A stretch of 64,000 bases of DNA from VXMO01 sp965219405. GTDB taxonomy: Bacteria > Chloroflexota > Dehalococcoidia > UBA6926. This document shows, piece after piece, positions 16,612-26,038 of the stretch. How positions within the stretch are numbered: position 1 is the first letter of the stretch; every line of letters begins with the position of its first letter. The stretch spans positions 1,798,001-1,862,000 of the forward strand of contig OZ244736.1 in NCBI GenBank assembly GCA_965219405.1, written 5' to 3'. The notes beneath the pieces are model-generated. The model saw nothing but the letters and a program-made list of their open reading frames with translations, did no database searches and had not been told where the DNA came from. A program made the translations under genes and the position numbers.

Positions 16612-17637
16612 ATGCAGGTAACCGTGCTAGGTGGATCGGGGTTTGTGGGGCGGCACCTTGTGGCGACGCTTGCAGCGGCGGGGCATGGGCCAATCCGTGT
16701 TCTATCTCGCTCGCCGGAGAGGGTTTTCAGCGATACGCGGCGATCCCTAGCGGTCGCTTTTGAGGCAGTGGAGACGTTGGCCGGCATCGACAAGCTGACC
16801 CGAGAGGATGTTGTGGCTGCACGCGATCGCGCGGATCGGGGCGAGGCCTTCCTGCGTGAGTCGGTTGAGGTGATTGAAGGGGACGCCCGCGATTGGGGCG
16901 CGGTGCGGGAGGCCGTATCCGAGGTGGATGCCGTCGTTCATGCGGTCGGGATCATCCGCGAGACAGAGGGACGTTCTTACGGCGATACGAATGTAGGCAC
17001 GACGCAGTCGCTCATCGACGCTATGAAAGACGTGGGGACGAACCGGCTGATCTACCTCGGCATTCTCGGAGCGTCCGACGATCCTGAGATGCCGTATGGG
17101 AGGTCGCGTTGGCAGGCTGAGGCGGCGGTGACGGAGAGCGGGCTGGAGTGGACTGTTGTTAAGCCGTCGCTCGTACTTGGTGTTTCAGATGCTGTTTCGC
17201 GACGGACGGTCAAGCTGCTGCGGACGGGGCCGGTGGCTCTGCTGCCGTTCCCGGACGGAGGTCGCACGTTGTTGCAGCCCATGTACGTGAGCGATCTCGC
17301 GGCGGTTCTGACACTGTGCGTGACGGAGGCGGAGCGGGCCGGACACACGTATGAGATCGGGGGGCCGGAGCAGATCGCGCTGGTCGACATTGCGCGCGCG
17401 TTTGCGGCGGAGATGGGCATCAGGCGCGTCTACAGTCTGCCGATGCCGCGATTCGCCATACAGTTCGGGGCGGCGTTGATGGGGCGCGTGTTGAGAGATC
17501 CGCCGATCACTGCGGCGGAATTGAGTCAGTTGAGGGTAGACAACGTGACGGCGCTCGATTCGGTTGAGCGGGCGTTCGGGTTTGCGCCGCGGCGGTTTGG
17601 CGAGTACGTGGGATATGTGAGGGACGTGACGCCTTAA
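16612..17637 (+). CDS. Atypical SDR, NAD(P)-binding NDUFA9-like protein
   Basis: A 341-residue protein opening with a dinucleotide-binding motif (VTVLGGSGFVGRHL). It resembles the atypical SDR group containing complex I subunit NDUFA9 and related NAD(P)H-binding proteins that often lack the full catalytic tetrad. The conserved AVVHAVGIIRE and GRSRWQAEAAV segments fit; the latter has no Tyr-x3-Lys. The ATG at 16612 is chosen because GGAAGAGG (16598-16605) lies 6 nt before it; an in-frame TTG at 16606 overlaps that site. Its stop overlaps the convergent GYD gene by four bases. Confidence 0.83.
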   Translation: MQVTVLGGSGFVGRHLVATLAAAGHGPIRVLSRSPERVFSDTRRSLAVAFEAVETLAGIDKLTREDVVAARDRADRGEAFLRESVEVIEGDARDWGAVREAVSEVDAVVHAVGIIRETEGRSYGDTNVGTTQSLIDAMKDVGTNRLIYLGILGASDDPEMPYGRSRWQAEAAVTESGLEWTVVKPSLVLGVSDAVSRRTVKLLRTGPVALLPFPDGGRTLLQPMYVSDLAAVLTLCVTEAERAGHTYEIGGPEQIALVDIARAFAAEMGIRRVYSLPMPRFAIQFGAALMGRVLRDPPITAAELSQLRVDNVTALDSVERAFGFAPRRFGEYVGYVRDVTP

Positions 17638-17933
17638 GTATCCCGGGACTTTGCCAGCTGTGAGATGAACTGCTCAATAGGGAATGCCGGGAGCGAGACG
17701 ATCTGGATGGTGCCGCGGGCGCCCAGTTCGAGGGAGACGCGGGCTATGGTCTCATTGTCCGGGGCTTCAACGATGTTGACGAAATCGTAGTTGCCCAGCA
17801 CAGCGTATTGGGCGGTGACCTTCGCGCCCCACAACTCGATCTCGCGATTGACTTCCTGGATGCGCTCCGGGCGGTGCTTGACGGTCTTGCGGCCTTCATC
17901 CGTCAGCGTGCTGAGCAATACGTATGTCGCCAT
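17634..17933 (-). CDS. GYD-domain protein
   Basis: A 99-residue protein with the features of the GYD family: N-terminal YVLLSTLTDEG, central VLGNYDFVNIVEAPD and a C-terminal amphipathic helix. The family is a dimeric alpha-beta barrel-like fold of unknown function. Tail-to-tail overlap of 4 bp with the preceding SDR. Confidence 0.85.
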   Translation of the reverse strand: MATYVLLSTLTDEGRKTVKHRPERIQEVNREIELWGAKVTAQYAVLGNYDFVNIVEAPDNETIARVSLELGARGTIQIVSLPAFPIEQFISQLAKSRDT

Positions 17934-18019
17934 CTATTCTGCCTCCCTTGTTGAACGGTTCCGGGTTGTTTTTCCGACATGGTCTCAGGTAAAAATCGTA
18001 GGTATGGCGGCGTTCCGTG

Positions 18020-18706
18020 TCAACGGAGAGCCATGGTTTCATCGAGAAATTGCGCGGTGGCGGCGGCGAGGGCGGGGCGGCTGGTCTGCCATGCACGGTC
18101 CGCGCCCTCAAGGGCCATGGCAGTCACATCGTCTCGTCCCATCCCGTCGACCCAAGTGCCCAATTTCTCCGGGGTTGTGAGTCCATCGTTGCCGCCGATG
18201 AGGAACCGGACAGGCACTTTCACGTTTGCCATGTCGCCCTCGGTTGGGATGCCGATGAGGGGGATGTCTAGGATGGGGGACACGGCGGCGACCGCTCGCA
18301 CTCCCTCCGGCTGTCGAGCCGCGGCACGTAGGGCGATGCTTGCTCCATATGAATATCCGACGATGCCGAGTCGCCGGCCATCCACACCGGGCCATTCCCG
18401 CAGCATTTCGATTGCCGCGAGCAAGTCAGATACCTGCCCTTCTCCCAAGGCGTTTTCGCCCTGGGATTCGCCTACACCGCGGTAGTTGAATCGGAACGAT
18501 ACGAAGCCGCGGGGGGTGACCTCCCGGGTCAGCGCTTCGACAACAGGGCTGAGCATGGTGCCACCCAAATGCGGCTCAGGGGAACAGAAGACGACACCGG
18601 GCCGATCACCGCCACCCTCCGGGATTTCCTCACCGGACGGCTCGGCGATGATGCCTTCCAAGGTCAGGTCATCGGTGGAGAAGAAATTGAGAACCGTCTG
18701 CCTCAC
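18020..18706 (-). CDS. Alpha/beta hydrolase with His-to-Arg change at the catalytic His position
   Basis: A 228-residue single-domain alpha/beta hydrolase resembling dienelactone-hydrolase-like proteins. The nucleophile elbow is GYSYG with Ser119, and the acid is Asp174 in GGNDGLTTPE. Where the family usually has G-A-(D/N)-H, this protein has GADR with Arg204 and no other nearby His. The catalytic triad may thus be incomplete, suggesting a non-hydrolytic or altered role. It lies 9 bp after the stop of the metallophosphoesterase gene, so they are probably co-transcribed. Confidence 0.82.
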   Translation of the reverse strand: MRQTVLNFFSTDDLTLEGIIAEPSGEEIPEGGGDRPGVVFCSPEPHLGGTMLSPVVEALTREVTPRGFVSFRFNYRGVGESQGENALGEGQVSDLLAAIEMLREWPGVDGRRLGIVGYSYGASIALRAAARQPEGVRAVAAVSPILDIPLIGIPTEGDMANVKVPVRFLIGGNDGLTTPEKLGTWVDGMGRDDVTAMALEGADRAWQTSRPALAAATAQFLDETMALR

Positions 18707-18715
18707 GCGGACGCC

Positions 18716-19471
18716 TCAGAGACCGTAGGCGAGACGTTCGGCGAGGCTGGGAGGTAGACCGGCGTCTGTGAAGTGTTTCTGCGCGGATTCCATATCGTAT
18801 TCGACACGAAACTGCGTGAGCGTTCGAACGTCCGAATCAAGCATGACGTAGGCAGCGCGAGGATCTCTGTCACGGGGCTGTCCCACGCTGCCGGGGTTGA
18901 TGATGAGCCGCACATCATTTGGCAGATGGATCAGGGAGCCGTGGTTGAGGCGACCGACTGCGTGGACACGCGGCGGGGCGTCAGGCGAGGTTCGGATTTC
19001 CTCGAAGATGAGGGGGAGGTGGGAGTGTCCAACAAGCAGGAATGGCGTCTCCAGCAGATCGAATGACGCGCGCGCCGCTTCCTCATGAATGAGGTATTCC
19101 CAGATAGGGTCCCGGAGCGAGCCGTGGGCCATCGTGAAATCTCCCTGAGATACAACCCTTGGCAGGGCTTCGAGGTAGGCCCGATTCTCCGGCGTAAGTT
19201 GTTCGCCGTTCCATTCGCAAGCGATAGCCGCTTCCTGGTTGAAAACGCTCAGATCAGTGGCTCCGATTGCTCCAAGGTCATGGTTGCCGGCCACGCTCAC
19301 GTGATCAAAGCCGCGTAGGGTGTCCAGGCACTCATTGGGATGCGGGCCGTATCCGACCATATCGCCCAACGACCAGATGTTGTCGACTGGACCGCGCGCG
19401 TTCGCATCACGGAGCACCGCATCGAAGGCCACGATATTGGAGTGTATGTCTGAAACAATGAGTGTTCGCAT
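18716..19471 (-). CDS. Metallophosphoesterase (YfcE/calcineurin-like)
   Basis: A 251-residue phosphoesterase with dinuclear metal motifs in order: SDIHSN (near the N-terminus), GDMVGYGPHPNE, AGNHD and GHSHLPL. Substrates of such enzymes include cyclic nucleotides and phosphodiesters; none can be assigned. The ATG at 19471 is chosen since the metal motif starts at residue 7. A longer frame to 19600 would add an unconserved, Ser/Thr/Pro-rich leader and overlap otsA by 100 bases. It is located between otsA and the hydrolase gene. Confidence 0.88.
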   Translation of the reverse strand: MRTLIVSDIHSNIVAFDAVLRDANARGPVDNIWSLGDMVGYGPHPNECLDTLRGFDHVSVAGNHDLGAIGATDLSVFNQEAAIACEWNGEQLTPENRAYLEALPRVVSQGDFTMAHGSLRDPIWEYLIHEEAARASFDLLETPFLLVGHSHLPLIFEEIRTSPDAPPRVHAVGRLNHGSLIHLPNDVRLIINPGSVGQPRDRDPRAAYVMLDSDVRTLTQFRVEYDMESAQKHFTDAGLPPSLAERLAYGL

Positions 19472-19499
19472 CGCAAGAGAATCTCGTTTATAAGGGAGA

Positions 19500-20942
19500 T
19501 TATATTGCGGATTGGGGGACGTATGTGTTGCGGCCGGCAGTGAGGTCCGCGAGGAAGTTGTCGGCCCAGGCCCTGGCGGTGTTTGACTGGACATCTTCAT
19601 TCAGGATCATCCACCGACGACGCCGTTCCCGATGCGTCATGGACAGTGCGTAGTGCATGGCTTCCGCAGTGCCCTCGAGGTCGTAGGGGTTGACGATCAA
19701 CGCTTCCTGCATCGTCTCGGCTGCGCCGCAGAAACGGGACAGCACCAGAACGCCGGGGTCGGCACCCTGGGCGGCCACGAATTCCTTGGCGATGAGGTTC
19801 ATGCCGTCCCGGAGGGGGGTCACGAGGCACACGTCCGCCTCACGGAAGAAGTTGGCCAATTCCTCCTGGCTGTAGGAGCGGTAGAGGTAGTGGATGGGCA
19901 CCCAGTCCGCCTCTGCGAACCGCCCGTTGATGCGCCCGACAAGCCCGTCCACGCGCTCCCGTTCCTGAACGTATTCCGGCACGCGGCTGCGGGAGGGCGC
20001 GGAAATCTGGATCATCGTGACTTTGCCGCGAACAGCCGGATACCGATCAAGCATTGCTTCAAAGGCTCTGAGCCGTTGGGGGATTCCCTTGGAGTAATCG
20101 AGCCGGTCCACTCCGAGCACGACTTTCTTCCGTTCGGTGGGTCGGCGCGGCAGGAGTCTCTGCAGGAGGCCTCCGGTCTCAGCTTCACCTGATTCACGCG
20201 TCCATCGCTGGAATTGATCAGGGTCGGTTCCGATTGGATAGACACCCGCTGAAACGACTTCGGACCGGCCACTGAACACGCCTGTGTCAACGGTTCCTCC
20301 GATTTCAACTTGCAAGGTGTCAAGGAAGTTGTGGGCGTAGCGATTCGTGTGGAATCCAACGAGGTCATAGCTGACAAACTGTTCAAGGAGCTGCCTTGCC
20401 CACGGAAGGATGGCGAAGACTTCCGCGGCGGGAAACGGGGTATGGAGAAAGAAGCCGATCTTGCCCTGCCAGCCCATCCGGCGCAGCTCTGAACCCAGCG
20501 GAATCAGATGGTAGTCCTGCACCCAGACAACATCGCCGCTCCTGAGGAGAGGGTAGAGGCCTTGCGCGAATCTGCGATTGACGCGTCGATACCCGCGATA
20601 GGCGTCATGCCGAAGCTGTATGAAATTGGGGAATGCGTGAAGAAGCGGCCAGAGAGTGCGATTGGCAAAGACGGAGTAGAAGAGATTGACCTCATCAGCA
20701 GTGAGGTTCATCGCACCAACATCGATGCTGCCACTGCGCGCGACGGACGGTTCCACTGCAAGGCGGCGCTCTGTCGTGGTGCCGCTCCAGCCGAACCACA
20801 GGCCACCATGCTGCTCAAGGGCTGACTGTACGGCCGATACAAGCCCGCCCACAGGTTGATTCCTCTGGTCTCGTGACACGTCAGGAAGTGTCGACGCCGG
20901 TAAGCGGTTGGACACGACGACAAGACGCTGTATTTGCTGCAT
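19500..20942 (-). CDS. otsA: Trehalose-6-phosphate synthase
   Basis: A GT20 retaining glycosyltransferase of 480 residues joining a nucleotide-activated glucose to glucose-6-phosphate. Motifs in order are VVVSNRLP, GGLVSAV, WFGWSG, VWVQDYHLIPLG, GFFLHTPFP, GVDRLDYSKGIPQRL and PLRDGMNLIAKEFVA. The ATG at 20942 has AGGGAGCAGGG upstream; extension to 20996 adds nothing conserved. The matching phosphatase OtsB is 5.6 kb away on the same strand. Confidence 0.95.
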   Translation of the reverse strand: MQQIQRLVVVSNRLPASTLPDVSRDQRNQPVGGLVSAVQSALEQHGGLWFGWSGTTTERRLAVEPSVARSGSIDVGAMNLTADEVNLFYSVFANRTLWPLLHAFPNFIQLRHDAYRGYRRVNRRFAQGLYPLLRSGDVVWVQDYHLIPLGSELRRMGWQGKIGFFLHTPFPAAEVFAILPWARQLLEQFVSYDLVGFHTNRYAHNFLDTLQVEIGGTVDTGVFSGRSEVVSAGVYPIGTDPDQFQRWTRESGEAETGGLLQRLLPRRPTERKKVVLGVDRLDYSKGIPQRLRAFEAMLDRYPAVRGKVTMIQISAPSRSRVPEYVQERERVDGLVGRINGRFAEADWVPIHYLYRSYSQEELANFFREADVCLVTPLRDGMNLIAKEFVAAQGADPGVLVLSRFCGAAETMQEALIVNPYDLEGTAEAMHYALSMTHRERRRRWMILNEDVQSNTARAWADNFLADLTAGRNTYVPQSAI

Positions 20943-21161
20943 GGCCCTGCTCCCTAGCCCCACACGGCAAGCCGGCCCAACGCCTGCACGGTACAAGAAT
21001 GGGTCTCGCGGCGTGCTTTAACCCTAGCCGTCGGCCTGTACGTGGTCAAACACAGAGGATATAGGAGGGCGATACAGGGTTGGATATAGGGGCGTGCTAC
21101 ACTTTTGCTCTGAGTGGGACGCAGACGTGGCGACGACGCCGCGCGTGACGGGGGAAACACC

Positions 21162-21962
21162 ATGCCGGAGAGCAAGTTCGTCGATATCCAGGGCCTCAAA
21201 ATGCATTACCTCGAATGGGGCGATCCCTCGAATCCCGATCTGCTCCTCGTGCATGGATGGACGGGGCTGGGGTCTTCGTGGGCGTCCGTTGCGGAGGCTT
21301 TCCAGGATCGTTATCACGTTATCGCCCCTGATAACCGCGGACATGGGCAAACCGACAAGCCCGTGACGGGTTACATGCTTCGTGATTTCGCTACGGACAT
21401 TGCACAGTTGATTGACGAGCTCGGACTTGAGAAGCCCGCGTACGTGGGCCATTCATGGGGCGGAAACATCGGCACCATCATGGCGTCCGATTACGCGGAC
21501 AAGATCTGCTGCGCGTTCCTTGAGGACCCTGTGTACTGGAAGATGGTCAACGTCCACGTCACGAGTCTCCCGATGGCGATGGCCCGCCACAACAGGCCTG
21601 AAGCGGATATCCGCGCCGAGGCCAAAGAGCAGGGGATGTCCGAGCAAGAGGCTGATGAGCTGGTCTATCGGCATCATCACTTCTCTCCGCACGCGGTCAC
21701 GCGGCTGCTGACCGATAACCGTCAGTGGGCGTTCCGGTGCGAGGACCACATGCGTCGCATCGCCGTGCCCACGCTGGTGCTTGTAGCGGATATAGCCGCC
21801 GGCGGCTATATGCTCCCCGAAGAGCTTGAGTACTATCGGACGATCGCGACACCCGACCTGGATTTTCGACTGTGGCCGGACGTTGGACACGGGATGCACG
21901 CCGCGCGCCCGGAGCAGTTCAACCAGGAGCTTGATGAGTTCCTGAAGAGCTGTAGCGCTTGA
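21162..21962 (+). CDS. Alpha/beta hydrolase (epoxide hydrolase/haloalkane dehalogenase-like)
   Basis: A 266-residue alpha/beta hydrolase with HGWTG (oxyanion hole), a nucleophile elbow GHSWGG (Ser), acid Asp in VLVADIAAGG and His in DVGHGMHAARPEQF. Ser as nucleophile argues for an esterase-like or C-C hydrolase activity rather than dehalogenation. GGGGGAAACACC precedes the ATG at 21162. The stop TGA overlaps the TTG start of the MFS gene (TTGA), so the two are probably translationally coupled. Confidence 0.87.
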   Translation: MPESKFVDIQGLKMHYLEWGDPSNPDLLLVHGWTGLGSSWASVAEAFQDRYHVIAPDNRGHGQTDKPVTGYMLRDFATDIAQLIDELGLEKPAYVGHSWGGNIGTIMASDYADKICCAFLEDPVYWKMVNVHVTSLPMAMARHNRPEADIRAEAKEQGMSEQEADELVYRHHHFSPHAVTRLLTDNRQWAFRCEDHMRRIAVPTLVLVADIAAGGYMLPEELEYYRTIATPDLDFRLWPDVGHGMHAARPEQFNQELDEFLKSCSA

Positions 21963-23221
21963 GCAACCCGTCCCAATTCTCAATAGCCGAGGACGAAACC
22001 GAAGTATCTTCGCGTTTCCGCACGTTCCGCTCGCTCCGCAACCCTGTTTTCCGCCGCCTCTGGATGGCGGGGTGGGTGTGGTATGTGAGCCGCATGATGG
22101 AGATGGCGGTTCTGTCATGGCTTGTGCTGGACCTGACAGACTCGCCGTCACAGGTGGCGCTTGTTGGCGTATTTCGCATGGCCCCGATGTTCCTGCTTGG
22201 CTTTGTGGCGGGCAGCGTCTCGGACCGTTTTCCGCGCAAGTACGTGATGATCTCAACCCAGATTGTCAACGTTGTGGTTGTTGGCGGCATGCTTGCGGTA
22301 CTTGTTCGTGGGGGCGTCGAGCCGTGGCACGCATATCTTGCTACGTTCCTGACAGGCTCGGCGTGGGCGGTGGACTTTTCGGCTCGGCGCGCCTATTTCG
22401 CCGAGATCTTTCGCGGGGACGCCCTCACGAATGCCATATCTCTGGATGTCGTTGCCCTCACCGGGAGCAGCATCATAGGGCCTCTGTTTGCGGGGACGAT
22501 CATCGAGCTGGTCGATTTCTCGGGCTCGTACGGCCTGATGTTTGGCCTGTACCTGGCGGCGGGCTGGGTCCTTTTCACCATTCCGAAGACGGAGTCGATG
22601 GGCATCGAGAAGACGCCCGTGCTGCGCCATCTGAAGGAATCCGTTACGGCGCTGGTCACCAACAGGGCTCTTTTGGCCGCCCTGACCATCACGGTCAGCC
22701 TCAACTTCTTCGGATTTCCCTTCCTGATTATGGTGCCGGTGATTGGGCGGGATGTACTGGGGGCAAATGCGTTTCTGTACGGGGTATTGGCGGGCGCGGC
22801 GGGAATCGGCTCGCTGGCAGGGGCGATCATCATTGCGTCACGGCAGATACGCAACCATGGGCAGGTCTATTCGCTGGGTTCGGCGTTCATGTTGGCGATA
22901 CTGGTGCTTTTCTCGCTCTCCGAGTGGTACGGGGTTTCGCTTGTTCTCCTGATGGTGGCGGGTATCGGCATGGCCGGCTTTGCGACGATGCAGCCGACGA
23001 TTGCGCTGCGTGCGGTGGGGCCGGAGATGCGGGGACGGGCGATGGGCGCGATCGCCCTGGGGATCGGCGCGAGTCCGCTGGGGATGCTAACGGTGGGGTG
23101 GATGGCGGAGCCGGAGAACCTGGGGCCTCAGATGGCGTTGGCGGTGCTGACGGGCACAGGATTCGTCGTGATTATGTTGTTGCGGTTGGCGCTGCCTGAG
23201 TTGCGGGGGCGGCGGGGTTAG
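21959..23221 (+). CDS. MFS transporter, enterobactin-exporter-like
   Basis: A 420-residue protein with about 12 hydrophobic segments. The first cytoplasmic loop motif is GSVSDRFPRKYVM, typical of MFS drug/siderophore exporters. A TTG start overlaps the upstream hydrolase stop by four bases. The preceding hydrolase might act on the same compound. The 3' end overlaps ada by four bases, tail to tail. Confidence 0.83.
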   Translation: MSNPSQFSIAEDETEVSSRFRTFRSLRNPVFRRLWMAGWVWYVSRMMEMAVLSWLVLDLTDSPSQVALVGVFRMAPMFLLGFVAGSVSDRFPRKYVMISTQIVNVVVVGGMLAVLVRGGVEPWHAYLATFLTGSAWAVDFSARRAYFAEIFRGDALTNAISLDVVALTGSSIIGPLFAGTIIELVDFSGSYGLMFGLYLAAGWVLFTIPKTESMGIEKTPVLRHLKESVTALVTNRALLAALTITVSLNFFGFPFLIMVPVIGRDVLGANAFLYGVLAGAAGIGSLAGAIIIASRQIRNHGQVYSLGSAFMLAILVLFSLSEWYGVSLVLLMVAGIGMAGFATMQPTIALRAVGPEMRGRAMGAIALGIGASPLGMLTVGWMAEPENLGPQMALAVLTGTGFVVIMLLRLALPELRGRRG

Positions 23222-24306
23222 CTCCTTGCGCCTTCTCCCCTGAGCAGCGTCTCTTTTCGTTCAACTCCCAGCGCGTAGCCGCCGAGTGTGCCGTCTGAGC
23301 GGACGACGCGGTGGCAGGGGACGACGATGGGGGTTGGGTTTTTGCCGCAGGCGTTGGCAACGGCGCGGGTTGCGGTCGGCTGGCCGATGTCCTCTGCGAT
23401 CTGCGAGTAGGTTCGAGTCTCGCCGCGCGGAATGCGGCGAAGGGCCTCCCACACACGGCGCTGGAATGCGGTGCCTTGAACGTCCAACGGAAGGTCAGTT
23501 CCTGCGTCAGGCGTCTCGCCACAGACTATCCCAGCGACGACGGCAACCCATGAAGAGAGACGGTCGTCGTCGCGATTGAGGGAGGCCTTTGGGAACTCCG
23601 CGGCGAGCATGGATTCGAGTGCAGCATCGTCATCGGCGAGTGAGATACGGCAGACGCCGTTGTGCGTGGCGCCGACGAGCAGGTGGCCGAGGGGGGTGTC
23701 GACAATTGCGTATGAGATGACGGCCCCTGCCCCTCCACGCCGGTATTGTCCCGGTGTCATGCCAAGGTGGGCGTCGGATGATTCGTAGAGCCTGCTGGGA
23801 GAGCCGAACCCGCTTTCGTAGAGCGCGGACGTGACGTCATGGCCGTTGCGCACGTCGTCTTTGAATCGCTCAAGCCTGCGCTGTTCCGCGTACTGGCGTG
23901 GGGTGATGCCAAGCACCATTTCAAAGGAGCGTCGGAGGGTGTGGTCGGTGACGCCGACGGCACGCGCGATGGCGGCGAGGGGCAGGTGTTCGTTAGGGTG
24001 GGCGTCGATGAATGAGCAGGCGCTGTTGACTGTATCGACTGCGCGGGAGTGCGGGCCGCCCTCGTCCGGTCGGCAACGTTTGCAGGCGCGGTAGCCAGCG
24101 GCGCGGGCTTCAGCTATCTGGTCAAAGAACTCGATGTTCTTGCGGAGGACGGACGCGCCGCGGCAGGTGGAGCGGCAATAGACGCCGGTGGTTTTGACGC
24201 CGAAGACAAAGTTGGTTTCGTAGGCGGGGTCGTTGTTCCGGATAGCCTGCCAGCGTTGATTGGCGAGCGCGTCTGAGTCTGTACTGCGTTCGATTGTTGC
24301 CGTCAT
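23218..24306 (-). CDS. ada: Ada: methylphosphotriester/O6-methylguanine methyltransferase and regulator
   Basis: A 362-residue protein with full Ada architecture. The N-terminal zinc domain has Cys44, Cys48, Cys75 and Cys78 (GVYCRSTC and ACKRC); one accepts methyl from phosphotriesters. An AraC-type HTH follows (about 90-190). The C-terminal MGMT domain has the reactive Cys331 in VPCHRVV, encoded by TGC. It repairs O6-methylguanine and activates its own regulon. It gives a direct contrast with the second alkyltransferase in this window (47363-47965), where the same codon is TGA. Confidence 0.95.
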   Translation of the reverse strand: MTATIERSTDSDALANQRWQAIRNNDPAYETNFVFGVKTTGVYCRSTCRGASVLRKNIEFFDQIAEARAAGYRACKRCRPDEGGPHSRAVDTVNSACSFIDAHPNEHLPLAAIARAVGVTDHTLRRSFEMVLGITPRQYAEQRRLERFKDDVRNGHDVTSALYESGFGSPSRLYESSDAHLGMTPGQYRRGGAGAVISYAIVDTPLGHLLVGATHNGVCRISLADDDAALESMLAAEFPKASLNRDDDRLSSWVAVVAGIVCGETPDAGTDLPLDVQGTAFQRRVWEALRRIPRGETRTYSQIAEDIGQPTATRAVANACGKNPTPIVVPCHRVVRSDGTLGGYALGVERKETLLRGEGARS

Positions 24307-24398
24307 GTCCCTACCCCGCTGTTGTCTACGTTGGGTTCAGGGACATGGTTGCAGTTGGCGTGGTTGGGTGTCTATCCGATTTGCTTGTGGAGATCGGC

Positions 24399-25937
24399 TC
24401 ACCCCAGGCTTTGGTAGTGGTACATGGGTTGTTCGGGGACGTGCCAGTCTGCGTAGTAGTTGCGGAGGTAGGGTTCAAGGCGGGCGGCGAGGTCACGGCG
24501 GTTGGTTAGGTCTTCGGGGGCGGGGGTGCTCAGTTCTTCACGGACGGCCTCAACGACGGCGGTAGCATCGATGGTCTTGAACTGTTTGTCTTCGAAGATG
24601 GTTTTGCCCTCTACGATGACGGTCTCGACGTCGGCGGCGCGGGCCCGTGAGACGAGGACGTCCAGGACATCGAGGTTTTCAGCGACGTAGGGGGTTGAGA
24701 TGCGATCCCAGTCCAGCAGGACCATGTCAGCGCGCTTGCCCACTTCAAGGGAGCCGATCATGTCCTCACCGAATGTGGTCTCATATGCGCCGCCAAGCGT
24801 GGCCATGTGGAGAACCTGGTGGGATGTGAGGTGTGGAACCTCAAGCCCGGGGGGACGGTGCAGGCGCATGGACAGCGCCATTTCCTGGAAGTGGTCGTCA
24901 TCGTCGTTGATGGAGGTGCTGTCCGTGCCGAGGGCGACATGGACCCCTTGCCGATGCATCTCAAGGACGGGGGCGATGCCACTGCGGAGGCGCAGGTTGG
25001 AGCTTGGATTGTGGCTGATGCTGGCGCCGGTCTCGGCGAGGATTGCGATGTCGTCTTCCGTCAGCCAGACGCAGTGGGCAAGCGATGTCTTGGGACCGAG
25101 GAAACCGAGCTCGTTGAATCGCTGAACGGGGGTCTGGCCGTGGAGGCGCTCGGCGTACAGGCGCTGGTAGTAGCTTTCGACGCAGTGTGTGTGGAGGCCA
25201 ACATCCGCGGCCTTGGCCAGTTCAGCGATGTGGGCGAGGGTGTCCTCGTCCGCCCAGTGATAGGCCTGTGGACTGTAGAGCATGCGCACCATGTTGGTGG
25301 AGTTGACGGGGTAGTCGCGGATCAGGTCAGCGGTCATGGACAGGTAGTCCTCTTTGGAGAGGATAGAGCCTTCGACGACGCCACGGACACCGCTCGCGAG
25401 GTCGTCCGGCATTCTGCCATACACATCCTCATCGTTGCCGTAGACCAGGTAGCACTGGTTCTTGAACGCGAGTGAGAATGCCGTCCGGACGCCCGCCTCG
25501 CTGAACGCGCGAAGGTTGGCCTGCGCCTCGTCCCACACGACGCGGCGAGCCGTGGCGGACTGGTTGAACATGACGGTGGTGACGCCGGAGCGGACGAGGT
25601 TGAGGAGGGTGTAGAGCATCATGTTGTACGGCTCGACGGCGCGGCGCCCCCACGCATGGTTGATCCACGTCTCAAGGCCGCCGTCCGGTTGGCCGAGGAG
25701 GAGGCCGGAGAGACCTCGTCCGTGGTGGTGGGCGTTGACCATGCCGGGCATGAGGAATTGGCGGCCGTTGCCGACGACATCGGCGTCAGGATATTGGGCG
25801 CGCAGATCGTTGTAGGATCCGACGGCGGCGATCTCGCCGTCCGTTTGGGCCACCGCTCCGTCCGTCAGGAGAGTGCTGTCGCCTGCCAGATCGGCGCGGA
25901 CGAGGACGTACTTGCCGCGGGTGATGGTGGTAGTCAT
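24399..25937 (-). CDS. Amidohydrolase of the chlorohydrolase/SAH-deaminase group
   Basis: A 512-residue metal-dependent hydrolase. The N-terminal metal motif is MPGMVNAHHHG, later ligands are in LHTHCVE and LAHCVWL, and the catalytic Asp is in ALGTDSTS. It matches ATZ/TRZ-type deaminases and chlorohydrolases acting on purine-, pyrimidine- or triazine-like rings; the substrate is not inferable. AGGAGGAG precedes the ATG. It stands alone between ada and the CBS gene. Confidence 0.88.
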   Translation of the reverse strand: MTTTITRGKYVLVRADLAGDSTLLTDGAVAQTDGEIAAVGSYNDLRAQYPDADVVGNGRQFLMPGMVNAHHHGRGLSGLLLGQPDGGLETWINHAWGRRAVEPYNMMLYTLLNLVRSGVTTVMFNQSATARRVVWDEAQANLRAFSEAGVRTAFSLAFKNQCYLVYGNDEDVYGRMPDDLASGVRGVVEGSILSKEDYLSMTADLIRDYPVNSTNMVRMLYSPQAYHWADEDTLAHIAELAKAADVGLHTHCVESYYQRLYAERLHGQTPVQRFNELGFLGPKTSLAHCVWLTEDDIAILAETGASISHNPSSNLRLRSGIAPVLEMHRQGVHVALGTDSTSINDDDDHFQEMALSMRLHRPPGLEVPHLTSHQVLHMATLGGAYETTFGEDMIGSLEVGKRADMVLLDWDRISTPYVAENLDVLDVLVSRARAADVETVIVEGKTIFEDKQFKTIDATAVVEAVREELSTPAPEDLTNRRDLAARLEPYLRNYYADWHVPEQPMYHYQSLG

Positions 25938-26038
25938 TTCTCCTCCTATGCTGGATCTGTTCAGGTTATCGCCAGAAGACCTGGCGCGCTCGTTTCCGTC
26001 GAAACGGGGGGCACGGAGTGGACGACGTTCACTGAGAG

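Noticed and set aside
19472..19600. N-terminal extension of the metallophosphoesterase
   Set aside because: It overlaps otsA, is low in complexity and precedes a start with the metal motif at the usual position.
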